Assembly (NCBI GenBank): GCA_900642245.1 | Contig: CAAAJI010000052.1 | Location: forward strand, 177,249-241,248 | DNA length: 64,000 nt | Origin: Fragilaria radians | Lineage: Eukaryota > Bacillariophyta > Fragilariophyceae > Fragilariales > Fragilariaceae | Direction of reading: 5' to 3' | Shown here: piece by piece, positions 44,086 through 55,963 of the stretch | Layout of the letters: every line of letters starts with the position of its first letter | How positions within the stretch are numbered: the stretch's first letter is position 1 | The notes under the pieces: generated by a model | Seen by the model: only the letters and a program-made list of their open reading frames with translations | Databases searched by the model: none | What the model was told of the DNA's origin: nothing | Translations under genes and position numbers: made by a program

Positions 44086-44167
44086 AAGAGATGATTAAAG
44101 AATTTGGAGAAGTACTAAACAGATTACACCTTAGTGTCAAAATACTAAAGTCAAATGTAACGCCGTA

Positions 44168-44275
44168 GATCACCAATATTCATTGTAATAGATTATTCTC
44201 TGAATTTGTGAGGAGATACAGTTATTTCGAGCAATGAGACATATGAAGATAAGAAGCATTACATTGAACCTGAAT
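44168..44275. repeat. decayed direct repeat, copy 2
   Basis: Begins gatcaccaatattcattg. It is the partner of 43979-44085 at a spacing of 189 bases. Confidence 0.55.
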
Positions 44276-44954
44276 AGAGAATTGGAATTAGGGATCATCC
44301 TAAAAATATTAAGTTCATAACTTCGTGTCGAGAGGCAGCTCAAAACGTTTAAATATCAGATATATTCAAGGATACATATTATTGGCTGGTTGTTGTTTGA
44401 TGATCACTTTCTTGTTTGCTTAATTTCTTTGAAGAAGAAAAACAATAGTGCTATTTGGGTAATACTTTCGCAGGGATAACCGAAGAATTGTCAACTCCTG
44501 TGCTGTAGGCAAGGTTCAAATTCTCAAGACATCTGATGTGCTTGATAACAGAACAGAAAAAGGAAGGAGAATGGTGGAGAATATTGATCTTGCACAAAAT
44601 GAACAATGTCCATTGACATGAAGTAAAGCATTGTAAAGAATACTTGATGCATAAAGCTTCAAAATAGGCAATAATTAAGATGCAGATGCAGCGTTACCAT
44701 GGGGCTCTAAGAGGTTACACAAATTTTAAATTATGATCTAAAAAGTTACTTTTATCCTAGATCTCTTGTGAATCAATTGCAGCGTGTTTCCTTGACCACG
44801 TAGCCTCTTTAGCTTACGTGTTAGATTCAACACTTAACATTTAGACTTGGTGATCTTAGATTCACGATTTAGATTCATCAATTGTGAATCTTGATAGATT
44901 CCTGTTTGTTGCTTTGGAATCTGAAATAGTTATTTCTAACTCAAGGTATGTCAG

Positions 44955-45480
44955 AATTTTGTGAAGAAGATTGAAAATATGCCACTGCCTTGCTTGAGAG
45001 AGGTCAAGTTAAAAAGGATGAAGAACCTATTGAAGATCTACTATTAACATTATAAGTCATGGAACCAAGTATATATGATGACCAATTCATGATACAGAGT
45101 TTGACCAGCTTGACGTGTTACTTCGAATGACTCTAAACGTATCGGAAATGAAGAAAACCTTTCAAGGATTGAAGAATGAAATGAAGGGTTAAGATTGAGA
45201 TCAGGAGAACTCCCGTAAAAGTCAGAATCAAATAAGGATGGAGATTTAGGTAAAGAGATGGCACTGACAATTACAATATTCAAAAAGAAGTGTGTGAATT
45301 GTGGTAAAATGAGTCAAAAGGCGGTACAACGTAGATCAAAGAGGAGAAGAACAAGTTTATAAAGAAAAAAATTGGAAGAAGCCCGGGCGTGTGTATTCTT
45401 ATCACTGGTAATGATGAAAAAGAATCAGACTTAAGGGAGGTCAAGTGTTGTGAGCAATTATGTGGCAGCACAGCAACTGA
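44955..45480 (+). pseudogene. decayed copia Gag
   Basis: Plus-strand pieces read ERGQVKKDEEPIEDLLLTL, then YDDQFMIQSLTSLTCYFE, matching the copia Gag segment that normally reads DEQFMIHVLNNLTSDYE-like. Near 45280 there is a knuckle relic CVNCGKMSQKAVQRRSK, in which both the His and the last Cys are replaced. Several stops. No Pol follows on this strand. Confidence 0.65.
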
Positions 45481-45864
45481 GTAAGTGTTGCAATCAATGA
45501 TAGGAAAAGAAGAGCATACATTTTGGGTTAGTTATGATCAAGCGCCATACCACCATTGCAACAATAATGAGGTTTATGTGATTACACATCATTTCTGACG
45601 ATGTAACAGTTTCTGTAATTTCCTTCAAATCTGTGATGCTAATCACTCCAAGACACCTTTTCTCTCTTGTTTTTCAAGCCTTGATTTACACGCACAAGTA
45701 AGGTATGGTATACGCTTTTTTCCTTCTAACTATGACATATCTGTACATTAATAAAACGGCGTAGCAAAGCAAGCTCTAACCACTAGTAATAGACTAAAAT
45801 TGCACTTTATTCTCAGGCACAAACTTTGAATTACATTGCTTTCTTATAAGAAACAAATTTCGAA
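45481..45864. other. intergenic, nothing recognised
   Basis: Spacer between Gag debris and the 3' end of the small secreted-protein gene. Confidence 0.4.
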
Positions 45865-46480
45865 TCATGCACACGTTATATCAGGCAGAGATTCCGTCTG
45901 CTCAAGCGCCAGAGAAACTCGCGGTGAACTTCCCACACAGTCATCAAATTCGTGAAGGATGGCTTTGTCTATCGCCTTTGCTAGTCTGTTTCGAATCTTC
46001 GGAATGAAGATCTTTTTGAACCATTCACTATCATTATTCTCGAGCCGTCTTCCGTCGCCATTGTCCGAGCTACATGAGACACAAATTCCACGACCAGCCC
46101 ATGAAAAAAGGCGCAATAGGCGACGACTTTTCAGTAATGGCTTTGAGCAAACTTCAGCGGAAAATACGGCATGGTCGCCTTTTCCTGAGTTTCCCATGCC
46201 GAAATCTTTCAATACATTGTTGACCAACTCTCCAATTACACTCTGGGTATCGGTTGAGCAGCGATTCTCAGAGAATTCACCACTAGGATATATTTCGAGC
46301 GTTATCTTGAAGTTATTGATTGGCCCGGCTCCATCGAAGCATGAAGGAAGTTCCAATTCATGTGCATTGGATTTGACACCTAGGATAATCATTAAGACCA
46401 AAGATTCTTTAAAATACACGTTCGAGGTGATATCGCTTACCTATAACCACGAGAAATAACAATGCTTTGATTACGTTCAT
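45865..46480 (-). CDS. small secreted Cys-containing protein, hypothetical
   Basis: Exon 1 is 46480-46441 (ATG in MNVIKALLFLVVIG). A 61-nt GT-AG intron (46380-46440) follows, and exon 2 is 46379-45865. The lengths add to 555 nt, 184 residues. The first 19 residues are a signal peptide ending near VKSNA/HELELP. The mature part has six or seven Cys (for example SCFDG, NRCSTD, VCSKP, CVSCSS, DDCVG, ITCA) and a basic SRRLLRLF patch followed by a GRRLENN. The first-exon leader is spliced directly to the mature part, a common layout for secreted proteins. No known family recognised. A 166-codon frame on the opposite strand is a shadow. Confidence 0.6.
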
Positions 46481-47185
46481 TTTGATTTGTATCAATTATT
46501 TCCTTTCTCAATTATTGCTTGCGACTTTAAGTCATGCATCGACATGGAGTCATCCCAGTGCTAAAGTTCTCTGTATGTAAGCACCATATATCAAAGTGAT
46601 GTGTCTAGGAAATTCGTTTAAATCATTTGATTTTCTGTTGTTCTTGGGTAGGCTTTTCATGCTCGTCACAGTCATCAGCAGAAAAATCGAGTCGTTGTTC
46701 CCGTTGGGGACTTTCTCCGATTTTTGAACTCGAAACGGGTTACTTGTACATTTTTCAAGAGTTTGCTACGCAGAGTTGATTATTTACAAAGGTCCATAAC
46801 AAGCAGTTAAGAAAAGTGCATGTTTTGCTTTCCTGTGCAACATTAGGTATGGCATGAATTTTTAAAATATCACTCTTGAAAATAGAACTTTCTGCATGAT
46901 AGAAATTTGTGTTTAATGACTTGACCTAACATTGCATCGGTGTCTTCAAATATATGCATAAGTCACAGAAGGACTGGTTGCGTGACTTTGTCAAATATAC
47001 CAATGGACACCGGGAAAGTATAAAGGTAGATGATGTCACTCCTTGTACTATCATCATCATATTCCTGATTTTATTTTGTTTGGAAACCATGGAAAGTTAT
47101 ACTTGATACTTTCCAAGTCACCACATCGTATGCTGCTCAAGAAACTCGTTTACCCCTTCGCAGTCATTTTTGAAGTTGTTTCCCT
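46481..47185. other. intergenic, nothing recognised
   Basis: Upstream side of the small secreted-protein gene and spacer to copia integrase debris. Confidence 0.4.
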
Positions 47186-47946
47186 GCTTTAAATTCCCTG
47201 CTTTAAATGTGAGATGCCTTGATGAAGATTATGCCACAGATACTATCTTTGCAAATCCTACAGCTCATGATGGTTCAACTTGTTCCCAGTTATTTGTGGG
47301 AATGAAGTCCATGTTTACAAGTGTACATGGCATGAAAACAGAGTCCAAGTTCCCTAGTGTATTGATGGAATTTATTCAAAGCTTTTGAGCTAAGAAAGGA
47401 TTATTTTCAGATAATGTCAAATCAGAAATATCCAAAGCAGTTTCTGATATCCTATGTCAGTATCACATAGGTAATAGACACTCAGAATCCTACGACCAAA
47501 ACCAGAATCCTGCCAAGCAACGTATTAAAGAGATTAAGTCAATGACCAATATGACAATGGATTGTGTTGGTGCACCCCCTGAGTTGTGGCTATTGTGTAT
47601 GATTTGTGTTGTGTACAATCTGAATTAATGTAGCACATGCTACATTAAATGGCCAAACTCCTATCTATGTTGGATTTGGAACCACCCCAGATGTCAGTGC
47701 TTTATTGTTGTTCTATTTCTACCAGCGTACTCTTTACCTTGATCCCTGTATTTACCCCTTCAAACATTTTTTGGACTTACATACCTACGTGAACGTGAAG
47801 TAGATGGTTCTGTACACCGTGCAAAAATTGTTGAAGAAGTTTCTGATAACTTTGATACTGATGAGAATGGTGAGCCTTTGCATGATGGCTGGAGACAGTA
47901 TTGTGTTTCATTGGGTGATGATTCTTGTGAGGATAATTAACGTGCA
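47186..47946 (+). pseudogene. decayed copia integrase, runs into gap
   Basis: The plus strand reads YATDTIFANPTAHDG with CSQLFVGMKSMFTSVHGMK, then LFSDNVKSEISKAV and DQNQNPAKQRIKEIK, giving the D, D and E of the integrase core in order. APPELWLLCMICVVYNLN follows, with a closing region LREREVDGSVHRAKIVEEVS near 47790 that lies between integrase and RT in this copia group. Stops at 47386 and near 47626 show decay. The RT, if present, is in the gap. Confidence 0.75.
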
Positions 47947-47947
47947 G

Positions 47948-48638
47948 NNNNNNNNNNNNNNNNNNNNNNNNNNNNNNNNNNNNNNNNNNNNNNNNNNNNN
48001 NNNNNNNNNNNNNNNNNNNNNNNNNNNNNNNNNNNNNNNNNNNNNNNNNNNNNNNNNNNNNNNNNNNNNNNNNNNNNNNNNNNNNNNNNNNNNNNNNNNN
48101 NNNNNNNNNNNNNNNNNNNNNNNNNNNNNNNNNNNNNNNNNNNNNNNNNNNNNNNNNNNNNNNNNNNNNNNNNNNNNNNNNNNNNNNNNNNNNNNNNNNN
48201 NNNNNNNNNNNNNNNNNNNNNNNNNNNNNNNNNNNNNNNNNNNNNNNNNNNNNNNNNNNNNNNNNNNNNNNNNNNNNNNNNNNNNNNNNNNNNNNNNNNN
48301 NNNNNNNNNNNNNNNNNNNNNNNNNNNNNNNNNNNNNNNNNNNNNNNNNNNNNNNNNNNNNNNNNNNNNNNNNNNNNNNNNNNNNNNNNNNNNNNNNNNN
48401 NNNNNNNNNNNNNNNNNNNNNNNNNNNNNNNNNNNNNNNNNNNNNNNNNNNNNNNNNNNNNNNNNNNNNNNNNNNNNNNNNNNNNNNNNNNNNNNNNNNN
48501 NNNNNNNNNNNNNNNNNNNNNNNNNNNNNNNNNNNNNNNNNNNNNNNNNNNNNNNNNNNNNNNNNNNNNNNNNNNNNNNNNNNNNNNNNNNNNNNNNNNN
48601 NNNNNNNNNNNNNNNNNNNNNNNNNNNNNNNNNNNNNN
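47948..48638. other. assembly gap (691 N)
   Basis: Undetermined bases inside copia debris, consistent with a repeat the assembly could not cross. Confidence 0.95.
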
Positions 48639-49141
48639 AGCACATTTGAAACTTCCATACTTAGGGGAAGTGAGAATTTGCATCATACATTTCAAGTACA
48701 ATTTTATAAGCTACGTATTTCACTATGTCAGTTTCTACTGATTCAGTGTATAGGTCAAATTAGTCTTATTTCAAGTAGATAGTGAAGAAACTTAATAATT
48801 TTATCAAACATACCTATGTGAACCCTTTGATTGTTGCTTTGTGCTATTTGTCAAGTATTCATTTATGCAGGTTGAATACTTGGTCAATCAAAGAGACATT
48901 AACCTTATCCATCAACACTGTTTTAAGACAGAGGGATACTTATGACTACAGTCAAAACTTCAACAAGGCTCTAACACTTGATGGGATAATCTGAAAAGAA
49001 ACACAAAGCCAAATTCAAAAAAGTCCAAACTACGCAGAAATTGATTTACTTATTAAAGTGCGCAAGCCAATACTTATAAAATCTCAATTGTGAGCTTCAT
49101 CGTACTTATCAATTAATATAATTTGTAAAAGACAAATAAAT
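48639..49141. other. intergenic, nothing recognised
   Basis: Sequence right of the gap and the 3' flank of the SOD-like gene. Only a 70-codon chance frame (48782-48994). Confidence 0.4.
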
Positions 49142-51230
49142 TTAAGATTCAACCACCTGACTATCGGCGGTCGCAGTTTCAACTACGCTGACAGTTTCGG
49201 CTCCTGATTCTGTAGAATCCACTCTAGTCTCGACATGAGCGAACGAATCACCCTGCTGCATTGCTTGGCGCATCACAGTTTCTGTTTGTTTCCAAGCATA
49301 ATGTGAATTCTCACGCAACTCTCCGCACGCAATCGCATCTCCACCCTTGTCACTTAAAATCACAACATGATTTAAGTGATCGCCATATGGAAAGCCATCA
49401 TAGAGATAAAAGCCATGCCTCTCGATAGTTGTCCCATTCCGATCTGTTTGATAGAAGGCACCATTCACAAACCCCATGGATCGTAGGGAAGTTTTTCCGG
49501 ATTCCAGAGGTGATCACCAGGAGATTCGTTACAAGAAGTACCCACGTGGATGCTAATATCACACATTGGACAGTTCGATGGTAGTCCGTTAACTTGAAAA
49601 CCAAAATGGAAGGCGTTATCGGGGTAAAAATCCAAACGGGCTTTTCCTTGGATTTCGCCATCATTGAAATTTGGAAGACTTGCAATATTCGCCCATAATC
49701 GTGGAAAAGTCATGGGGTGTGCATGACGTTTGAGAATTCCACAGGCAACGGGAGAGCCAATAGAGTCAAACATGACCAATGCATGATTTTCGTTCTCTTT
49801 CAAATTGTGTCCATTGAAAGAAGTTTGGGTACTATCGGTCATACCCTCAACAGTCTTATAGTAACACATATTGAACGGGTTAAGGCTTGTTAGCTCAGGA
49901 TCACTTTTATCATAGTATTGAGTATCACCAAGTTTACTCGCGTCATGGCAAGTGTTTCCTTCCACAATGCTCCATGTACATTGCGGGCAGTCACGCTCTA
50001 GACCTTCGACACGAAAAGTAATTAAGAAACGATCACCTGTATCGAAACTTTGAAACAAAGTAATTCAGAGACAAATTACTATTTGTTTCTTGATTCATGT
50101 TTTTTCACTTACCGCAAAGTGACTTGACCGTAAGGGAAGAGGGTACCCTTATACAAAGGATGTGTCACGATATCTGCCTGCAGCAATTCCTCCATCTGAG
50201 TCACGGCCGACACACCGTTGTAAATGGTCGGGAAAAGCGTTGCCAGAGCAACCAGGACTAATGCACCGATCATTACCATACGACGTTTATTGTTCCCAAA
50301 ATAAAGAGACATGTTTTGTTTCAAACCACCTGTCTTCTTGGTATCGTCCGAACCCTCGACAGACTTTTCCTCCGTTTGGACTGTTTTCTTGGAGAAAAAA
50401 CCTCCACCTACTACAGTTTCCTTCGACGTCATCTGTCTACGACCAAATAAAGTGCCGAATTTCATGTGAGTCCCTTTCGTGTCAGCCACGGCAACTTCAT
50501 CTGTCTTTTCACCACTTTGTTCAATGTCTAGCCCCTTTTCCTTTGGTTTCGATTTACCAAAAAGAGTTCCTATTTTCTCTCGAAGATTACTCTTTGGCCT
50601 TGCACTAGTCTGAGAAGGAAATACAGAGTCTTCCTTCAATTGAGGATTTTCAGCTTCCTCTAACTTTTGCAACAAGTCCTCATCTTCGAATGCCGTCATG
50701 ATTAAGTCGGTGGAAGGAACTATCACCGTTTCATCTCCAGTTGCATCCGTCTCCAAAGTACCTGCGACTTCCAAATTTTGAGCAACGTCTCCGTCCTTTT
50801 CGGAATCTTCTTCCTGAACGACATTTTCCTGGACAGCCTCGACCGGTTGAGAAAGATTTTCTTGGGCCTTTATTGCTTCTGCTGACGTAGGATTGTTCTT
50901 GACTAGCCCTTGAAACCAGGAGCCAACTACCTCTAAGGGATTTTCTTTTTTCTGTTTTTCTTCATTCGCTGATAGATCTTTCTTTTCAAGTTCCTTCTGA
51001 ATGTCAGCGGAAGCGAGCTTTTCATCCTCACTGCTAGGCGAAGAAAGCTGAACACTTTTATCTGCTTCGGAAGGTTGTGTAATCTCTGCGATTTCGGAGT
51101 CTTTTAATTCATTTACGGATTCCATTATTGTCACTCCTTCTTCAGTTGCCATTTGTGATTCTGCTTTAGAGGAACCTTTCTCTTGTATGGGATCGCCAGG
51201 AGGGTCTTTTTCGCTTGGAATTTCCGACAT
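49142..51230 (-). CDS. type II membrane protein with two SOD-like lumenal repeats (one-base frameshift)
   Basis: Exon 1 51230-50113, a 65-nt GT-AG intron, exon 2 50047-49142. The N-terminal 315 residues are acidic, Lys/Glu/Ser-rich and probably disordered. A membrane helix (MVMIGALVLVALATLFPTIY) lies at about 317-336, with no signal peptide, so the C-terminus should face the lumen or outside. After it are two copies of a domain of about 120 residues. Copy 1 has LITFRVEGLERDCPQCTWSI, then NHALVMFDSIGSPVACGIL. Copy 2 has FGFQVNGLPSNCPMCDISI, then NHVVILSDKGGDAIACGEL. The GxxIACGxL end and CPxC pair resemble Cu/Zn superoxide dismutase-like domains of algae and oomycetes, but the usual run of metal His is missing. 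At about 49470-49474 the frame changes within a run of four G. One more G would join the two open stretches into a product of about 674 residues. Confidence 0.7.
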
Positions 51231-52269
51231 AAAGAATTAGAAAGCTCTATAAAAGCTAAACTTAAGACAAGAAATGCGTTCGAGATGGACGTGAACGGTG
51301 CAGTTGATTGTGGCCCTTCGACCCAACAAGAGTCATTAAGTGATCTTGGTCTTCCTAAGGCTTTGGGTGGAAATGGATACTTACCTCAATGTTGGTCATT
51401 ATCTTGAAAAAGTCACGACCCTTTCGTCGATGACTACGACTTTCGACTATGACTACGAAAATATTCAAACGAAAGGACGAAAAGTCATAAATATGTATGT
51501 CTCTATGCCTTCCTTGTGACTAATGCAAAATTCTTAAGCCAGATTTTCACGCTCTTTCTACTGGATCCCCTGTTCAAACATCATAAAATTGAGATCTTCA
51601 AACATCCTGTAATCCGTTCAAATACTCTTGCATGAATTGTATTCGTCATGAACAAAATGAACACAATAACAATGGTAATATACGTTTCTTCATTAAGATA
51701 GCTATAGTTATCCATTCCTTCAAATCCAAAGACACTACTTCTCTAGCAACAATCCAGTTTAGAACTTGAAAGTTGTTACATGTTAAAGCTTGGCCAGCAT
51801 TAAGGAAGAAACCTTAAAGCATTAAAGGTTTGATGATGATGTGTATTGTCTATGTCTGCTTTGTAGGTGGGAAGTGAGAGGAAATAGGAACAATAGTTGA
51901 GGGATGTTATGCTGGAATGTAGATTTTGAGAAGAAATCAAATTGCACAATGTCATTGGATGATTTCAATATTTCAATCAATCAAGAGATAAAAGTTGTAT
52001 CTCCTTTCTCCGATTACACTTAATTCAAATATTTTCAAGCAATTAAAAGTAATTGGAGACAAACAAATTATCTTCATTTTATTCAATCACAGATATGTGT
52101 CCTCATGTTGAAATTCTAACCATGTTTTACACCCTTTAACTTCCTGCAATTAAATAATCAAATGAATGGTCCTAAATGTCATTTGTAATAAAGCCTTTTC
52201 AAAGTATTTGAGAAATTGAAGTTTAATTCTTCATAGTTTCCAACGATAGTCTTTACTTCAATGGCGTAA
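51231..52269. other. intergenic, nothing recognised
   Basis: Upstream side of the SOD-like gene, AT-rich, up to the gypsy fragment. A short purine/pyrimidine-rich patch with repeated tcgactatgactacga-like words lies near 51425-51480. Confidence 0.35.
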
Positions 52270-52952
52270 AAGCTGCAGATGCTGGCCTTTGCTTCTGTAA
52301 CGTGTGAATACCTCCTGGGGAATAAGAATGTTTTATCAGATGCCTTATCCCATTTAGACATTGATGAGCTACAAATTCAAGAAGAGAAAGCATTAACACG
52401 TCTCTCTGAATCAGAACACAGTAACATCAAATTCCCAATGCATACTGTTTTGATATTCAAAGAGCAGACAATAGTCAAAGGGCTAAGTTAATAAGGATTA
52501 CTCCAATCCCAATACTCTATGCAGCAAATTGAAGGGTGTTACCTTCTTTTTTACAAAGATAACATATAAATCCCTCAATCATTAAAACACAATGTACCAT
52601 CACGGTATCATGAATACTTTTTTCACCCAGGGCAGACTCAGAATGACAAGACCATCAGGAATGCCATGACTTGGCCTGGTCTCACAGAAGATGTTGAACT
52701 TTTATGTTCCACTTGTCATGTTTCTTAATTGACAAAAAGCAGCACAAGAAATATGAATTGTTGCCTCCCCAAGTAGCAGAGGCTGACCCTTGCTTCATGG
52801 TCTATGTGGGTTCTTTCACACTAAAGACACCATCCAAAACACACTCTCTGTTTGCTCTCACTATGATAGATCCAGTCACAGGATGCTTTGAGATTGTCAA
52901 AGCCACTTATAAATTGGCCACTTCCACAAATTTGGGTGAAGTAAAAAATTAA
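52270..52952 (+). pseudogene. Ty3/gypsy fragment: RNase H end and integrase N-terminus
   Basis: 52279-52491 carries CEYLLGNKNVLSDALSHLDI, the peptide that in gypsy elements follows RNase H. Near 52600-52730 is the integrase HHCC zinc-binding region (RYHEYFFHPGQTQNDKTI, then CSTCH). 52704-52952 in another frame gives KKYELLPPQVAEADP and SKTHSLFALTMIDPVTGCFE, the first catalytic-Asp region of the integrase. It ends there. By domain content it complements the element at 13521-16430, which lacks these parts. Confidence 0.8.
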
Positions 52953-54462
52953 CATACAAATTTAGTGATTAAATATTTCTTGTAAATTGATTGCTTTACA
53001 GGATTGTCAAATTTGGCAGAAAAAATCATATGATTCAAATGATCCAAAGCGACATAAGTGTTAAGATCTCATGGAATTTGTCATAAAAGTTAAAGTTACA
53101 AGGAGATATAAGACAAACTCTTTGCAAGAGTTAGAGACAGGATCAATTATAGAAGCACTCTAAATTAGTTGTTAACTTCACGTTGTCTCTATTTAACATT
53201 CAACATAAAGCACTGTGATCACACTTTGTTGAGCTATGAATCACTCTGAACAATGGCACTGCTTCAGAGATTTCTTTACCATTTTCTTGACCAATTTAAT
53301 CAATTTTTGCCATATATTTATAAGTCATGAAACTTGTTTTCGCTTTCACGTAACATATACCTTTTGTTATGTACTAAAGATATCCTAAACTACCTAAACA
53401 TGAATTCATCCAAATTCCTTTTCAACGTTTGAGACACTCAATCAACGGAAGATCGTTGCCAAAGTCAGAGACAGCAGGTATTTGCACCTTTCCTTGATCA
53501 TTCAATACAAAAAGGTCATTCCAATATACCAAGCACAACATTAAAGTCAATAAAACTCCATTCCAGATATACAATTAACACCTAAAACTTCTCTTGCCTT
53601 GTGGCTTAGTTCATTATTTTCATACGAAAGCAAAAAGGAGAGGATTTTCAATCAGCTAGTAGAAATAACCTTTCCCACATCTAATCCCCAAAATACTGAT
53701 AAGCAGAAAGTTGAGTCAACTTAGTAACCGAATCTTCCCAAAAAATATTTCCATGTCTTTACCCTTGGGAATTTTACCATTACACTGATACCTAATGCAT
53801 GAAGGACGTTCAAATAGAAGATTCAATTTTCAACCTTAATTGCTATTTTTGATTTAGAATATATTCACTTAGTCAAAAACAGATGAAATTTTGAATAGGA
53901 TTCTTGAGGCTAGGGCTAAGAAATTAATCCATGATTTAGCCTTGCTTACATCATTCCACTCCAGAAAGAGGTAACGTTTGATACAGTCATCACAATTTTT
54001 AAGTACTTTGGAGCACCCCAAGATTTACCTCTTTCCTCTTCTGTCATATCTAACACATAACTTGAAATTCAATGACTTTCACCAAATGATCCCCAAAGTA
54101 GGATAACGTATAATGTAGGTCCATCTAGAGGGTTATCCATGCAGGGGACAAAGTACTGAATTCCAAATTTATCCCTTGCTATGCTATATCAGCATATTTT
54201 CAGGACTAGAGATCTCAGGCAGGTTTTGGATTTTGGTTGCAATTAGAACTATATCAAGTCAAAGACCTCATTTACTGGAGTGTGCAGGTTATTTTCTTTC
54301 CTCTAGATGACACACAAACCTATTCTATGCGAAGGTCAATTATTGTAAAGTTAAGAACGTAAGCGTTTATCAGATTTGAATTTAACCATTTTAAAAGGAA
54401 GCTCCAGTGAACTTGCGACGAATACGCTGCATAAAATATAATGGCACAAAGAACAAAGCCAC
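52953..54462. other. intergenic, nothing recognised
   Basis: About 1.5 kb of AT-rich sequence between gypsy debris and the nucleoside hydrolase 3' end. No supported frame. Confidence 0.4.
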
Positions 54463-55963
54463 TCAAATACATTTATCAATCTTTTTTCCTGCCATCCTGG
54501 CTGCCATTTCTGCAAAAAAGCTGGCTTTAGCTTCCGCACTCTTATACCCCAAGGCCACAGAAACTCGTTTTTCGACTGCAGCTGTTTCTGCAGGATCAAA
54601 CGTATGCGGTGTCAATGCTGGACATTGATCTGGTAATTTATCCATTTCGAAGGATTTTGGAAGGAGAGAAAATGACGGTCGGGGGGAATCAGGAAATTCT
54701 ACTCCTTCTCCTGCTTCCATAAATCTGACTCCATCAATTTCAACAAAAACTAAGCGGTCGTCACAGTCTTTATTCAATAGCTCTAATGCAAGCATGATGG
54801 CACATGGATCGAACAGTGGAGAGGACTGAGTTTCGGGATCGTACTCCATCGCCTGGAGATGGACAAGAAGATCAGGGTTTGCTCTTCCGGCCGCAGTCCA
54901 TTCTTTGTAGAAGTCCAAAGTAACAGCAGCTCCCTTGTTGGAACCTGAATTTGCAGCGTCAACAAATTTCACGTAATCTTCACCAGGTATTATGTCAGCC
55001 ACTTCTAATGGCGCGTAGTATATATTTTTGAATGGAGAAACAGAATTGTCAAGAATGAAGTTGGCCGCACGAGGATCATATCCAATATTAGTTTCATCGG
55101 TAGGTGCCATCACGTCAGGGAAAGGCTCAAAGCCGGAGCACCAATTTCCCCCCATAATAACGACAGTCTCAATTTTCTTGGCTGCTTCGGGAAATCGTTC
55201 AATTAGAGCTTTTGCGCTTGATTGCCCTCCCACAATAATATACCACCAATCATTTCGCTTGGACTCCATGATCATGTTGGCCGCTTCCAATACCCCGTCT
55301 TTATCAAATGGAAGGTCTACATCTTCGCACTTTGATTTCAGAGTGAATCCCACAAGATCGGGAATAGCACCTACTGATCCACGTTCAGAATACGGAGGTA
55401 AGACCTGACCAGAACCTACGGGAATATTTGAAAAGCCTGCCAAATCCAAATGTTTTGCCACACATTTTGAAGACAAATCTGCATCCTCCGAAGTTGCGAT
55501 AATGTACTTCAAGTCCAAGAGATCAGCTGAGTTCAAAATCAATCCGAGTCCAAACACATCATCGATGAAGGGCCCATAGTCTGTATCGTAGAGAACAGGA
55601 GTCTTCTTTTTCTTTTTTTTAGGACCTGTGAAAACGCATCAAATTTGATGTAAGGTGTGATTCTAGATCACTATAGATACATACTTATCCTCACCTTTCT
55701 TCTTCTTCTTCTGCTGCTTCTTTTTGTATTCTTTGTTCTGAAAAGACTTCGAAAAAAAATTACCTATAAACTCATCTCTTCGTATTCTTGTTTCTTGTGA
55801 TGCTTCAACTACGCCACTCAACTAAAATAGTTTTGATAATATAAGAGCATATAGATAGAAGAAAGGATCAAAATAAAATCTAAACGTCCATCCCTACCTT
55901 GTACGCATCGATGGATGTCACAAGAGCGAAGAGGAAGCATGTTGGCAAAATACAAGTCATCAT
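54463..55963 (-). CDS. secreted nucleoside hydrolase (IUNH family)
   Basis: Exons 55963-55898, 55821-55695 and 55625-54463 (1356 nt, 451 residues), with GT-AG introns of 76 and 69 nt. Exon 1 encodes a signal peptide (MMTCILPTCFLFALVTSIDA). Exon 2 ends in a Lys/Gln-rich linker that continues across the splice (KKQQKKKK, then GPKKKKKK). The enzyme begins at the calcium/ribose motif DTDYGPFIDD (residues 78-87) and continues with VVIMGGNWCSG and DETNIGYDPRAANFIL. IUNH enzymes cleave the N-glycosidic bond of nucleosides to base plus ribose. The conserved HD of the family's C-terminal motif appears as FDPCA near residue 336, so the general-acid His is replaced by Phe while the metal-binding Asp stays. 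Substrate range may therefore differ. Secretion suggests scavenging of external nucleosides (inference). Confidence 0.88.

Larger units (their letters stand above)
41720..44950. other. long gene-free stretch
   Basis: About 3.2 kb with no frame above noise and no RNA gene recognised. It contains a pair of decayed direct repeats (43979-44085 and 44168-44275). It is likely old transposon debris (inference). Confidence 0.45.

Noticed and set aside
45959..46459. 166-codon plus-strand frame opposite the small secreted-protein gene
   Set aside because: Minus strand has a signal peptide and a good intron. The plus-strand frame has neither.
47777..48701. Four long frames spanning the second N run
   Set aside because: They are artefacts of the gap. 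Flanking sequence is copia integrase debris.
55740..55770. Possible 26-nt intron in the nucleoside hydrolase gene (GTAATT...TTTTCAG)
   Set aside because: Too short to splice, and reading straight through keeps the frame open and joins the flanking exons correctly.
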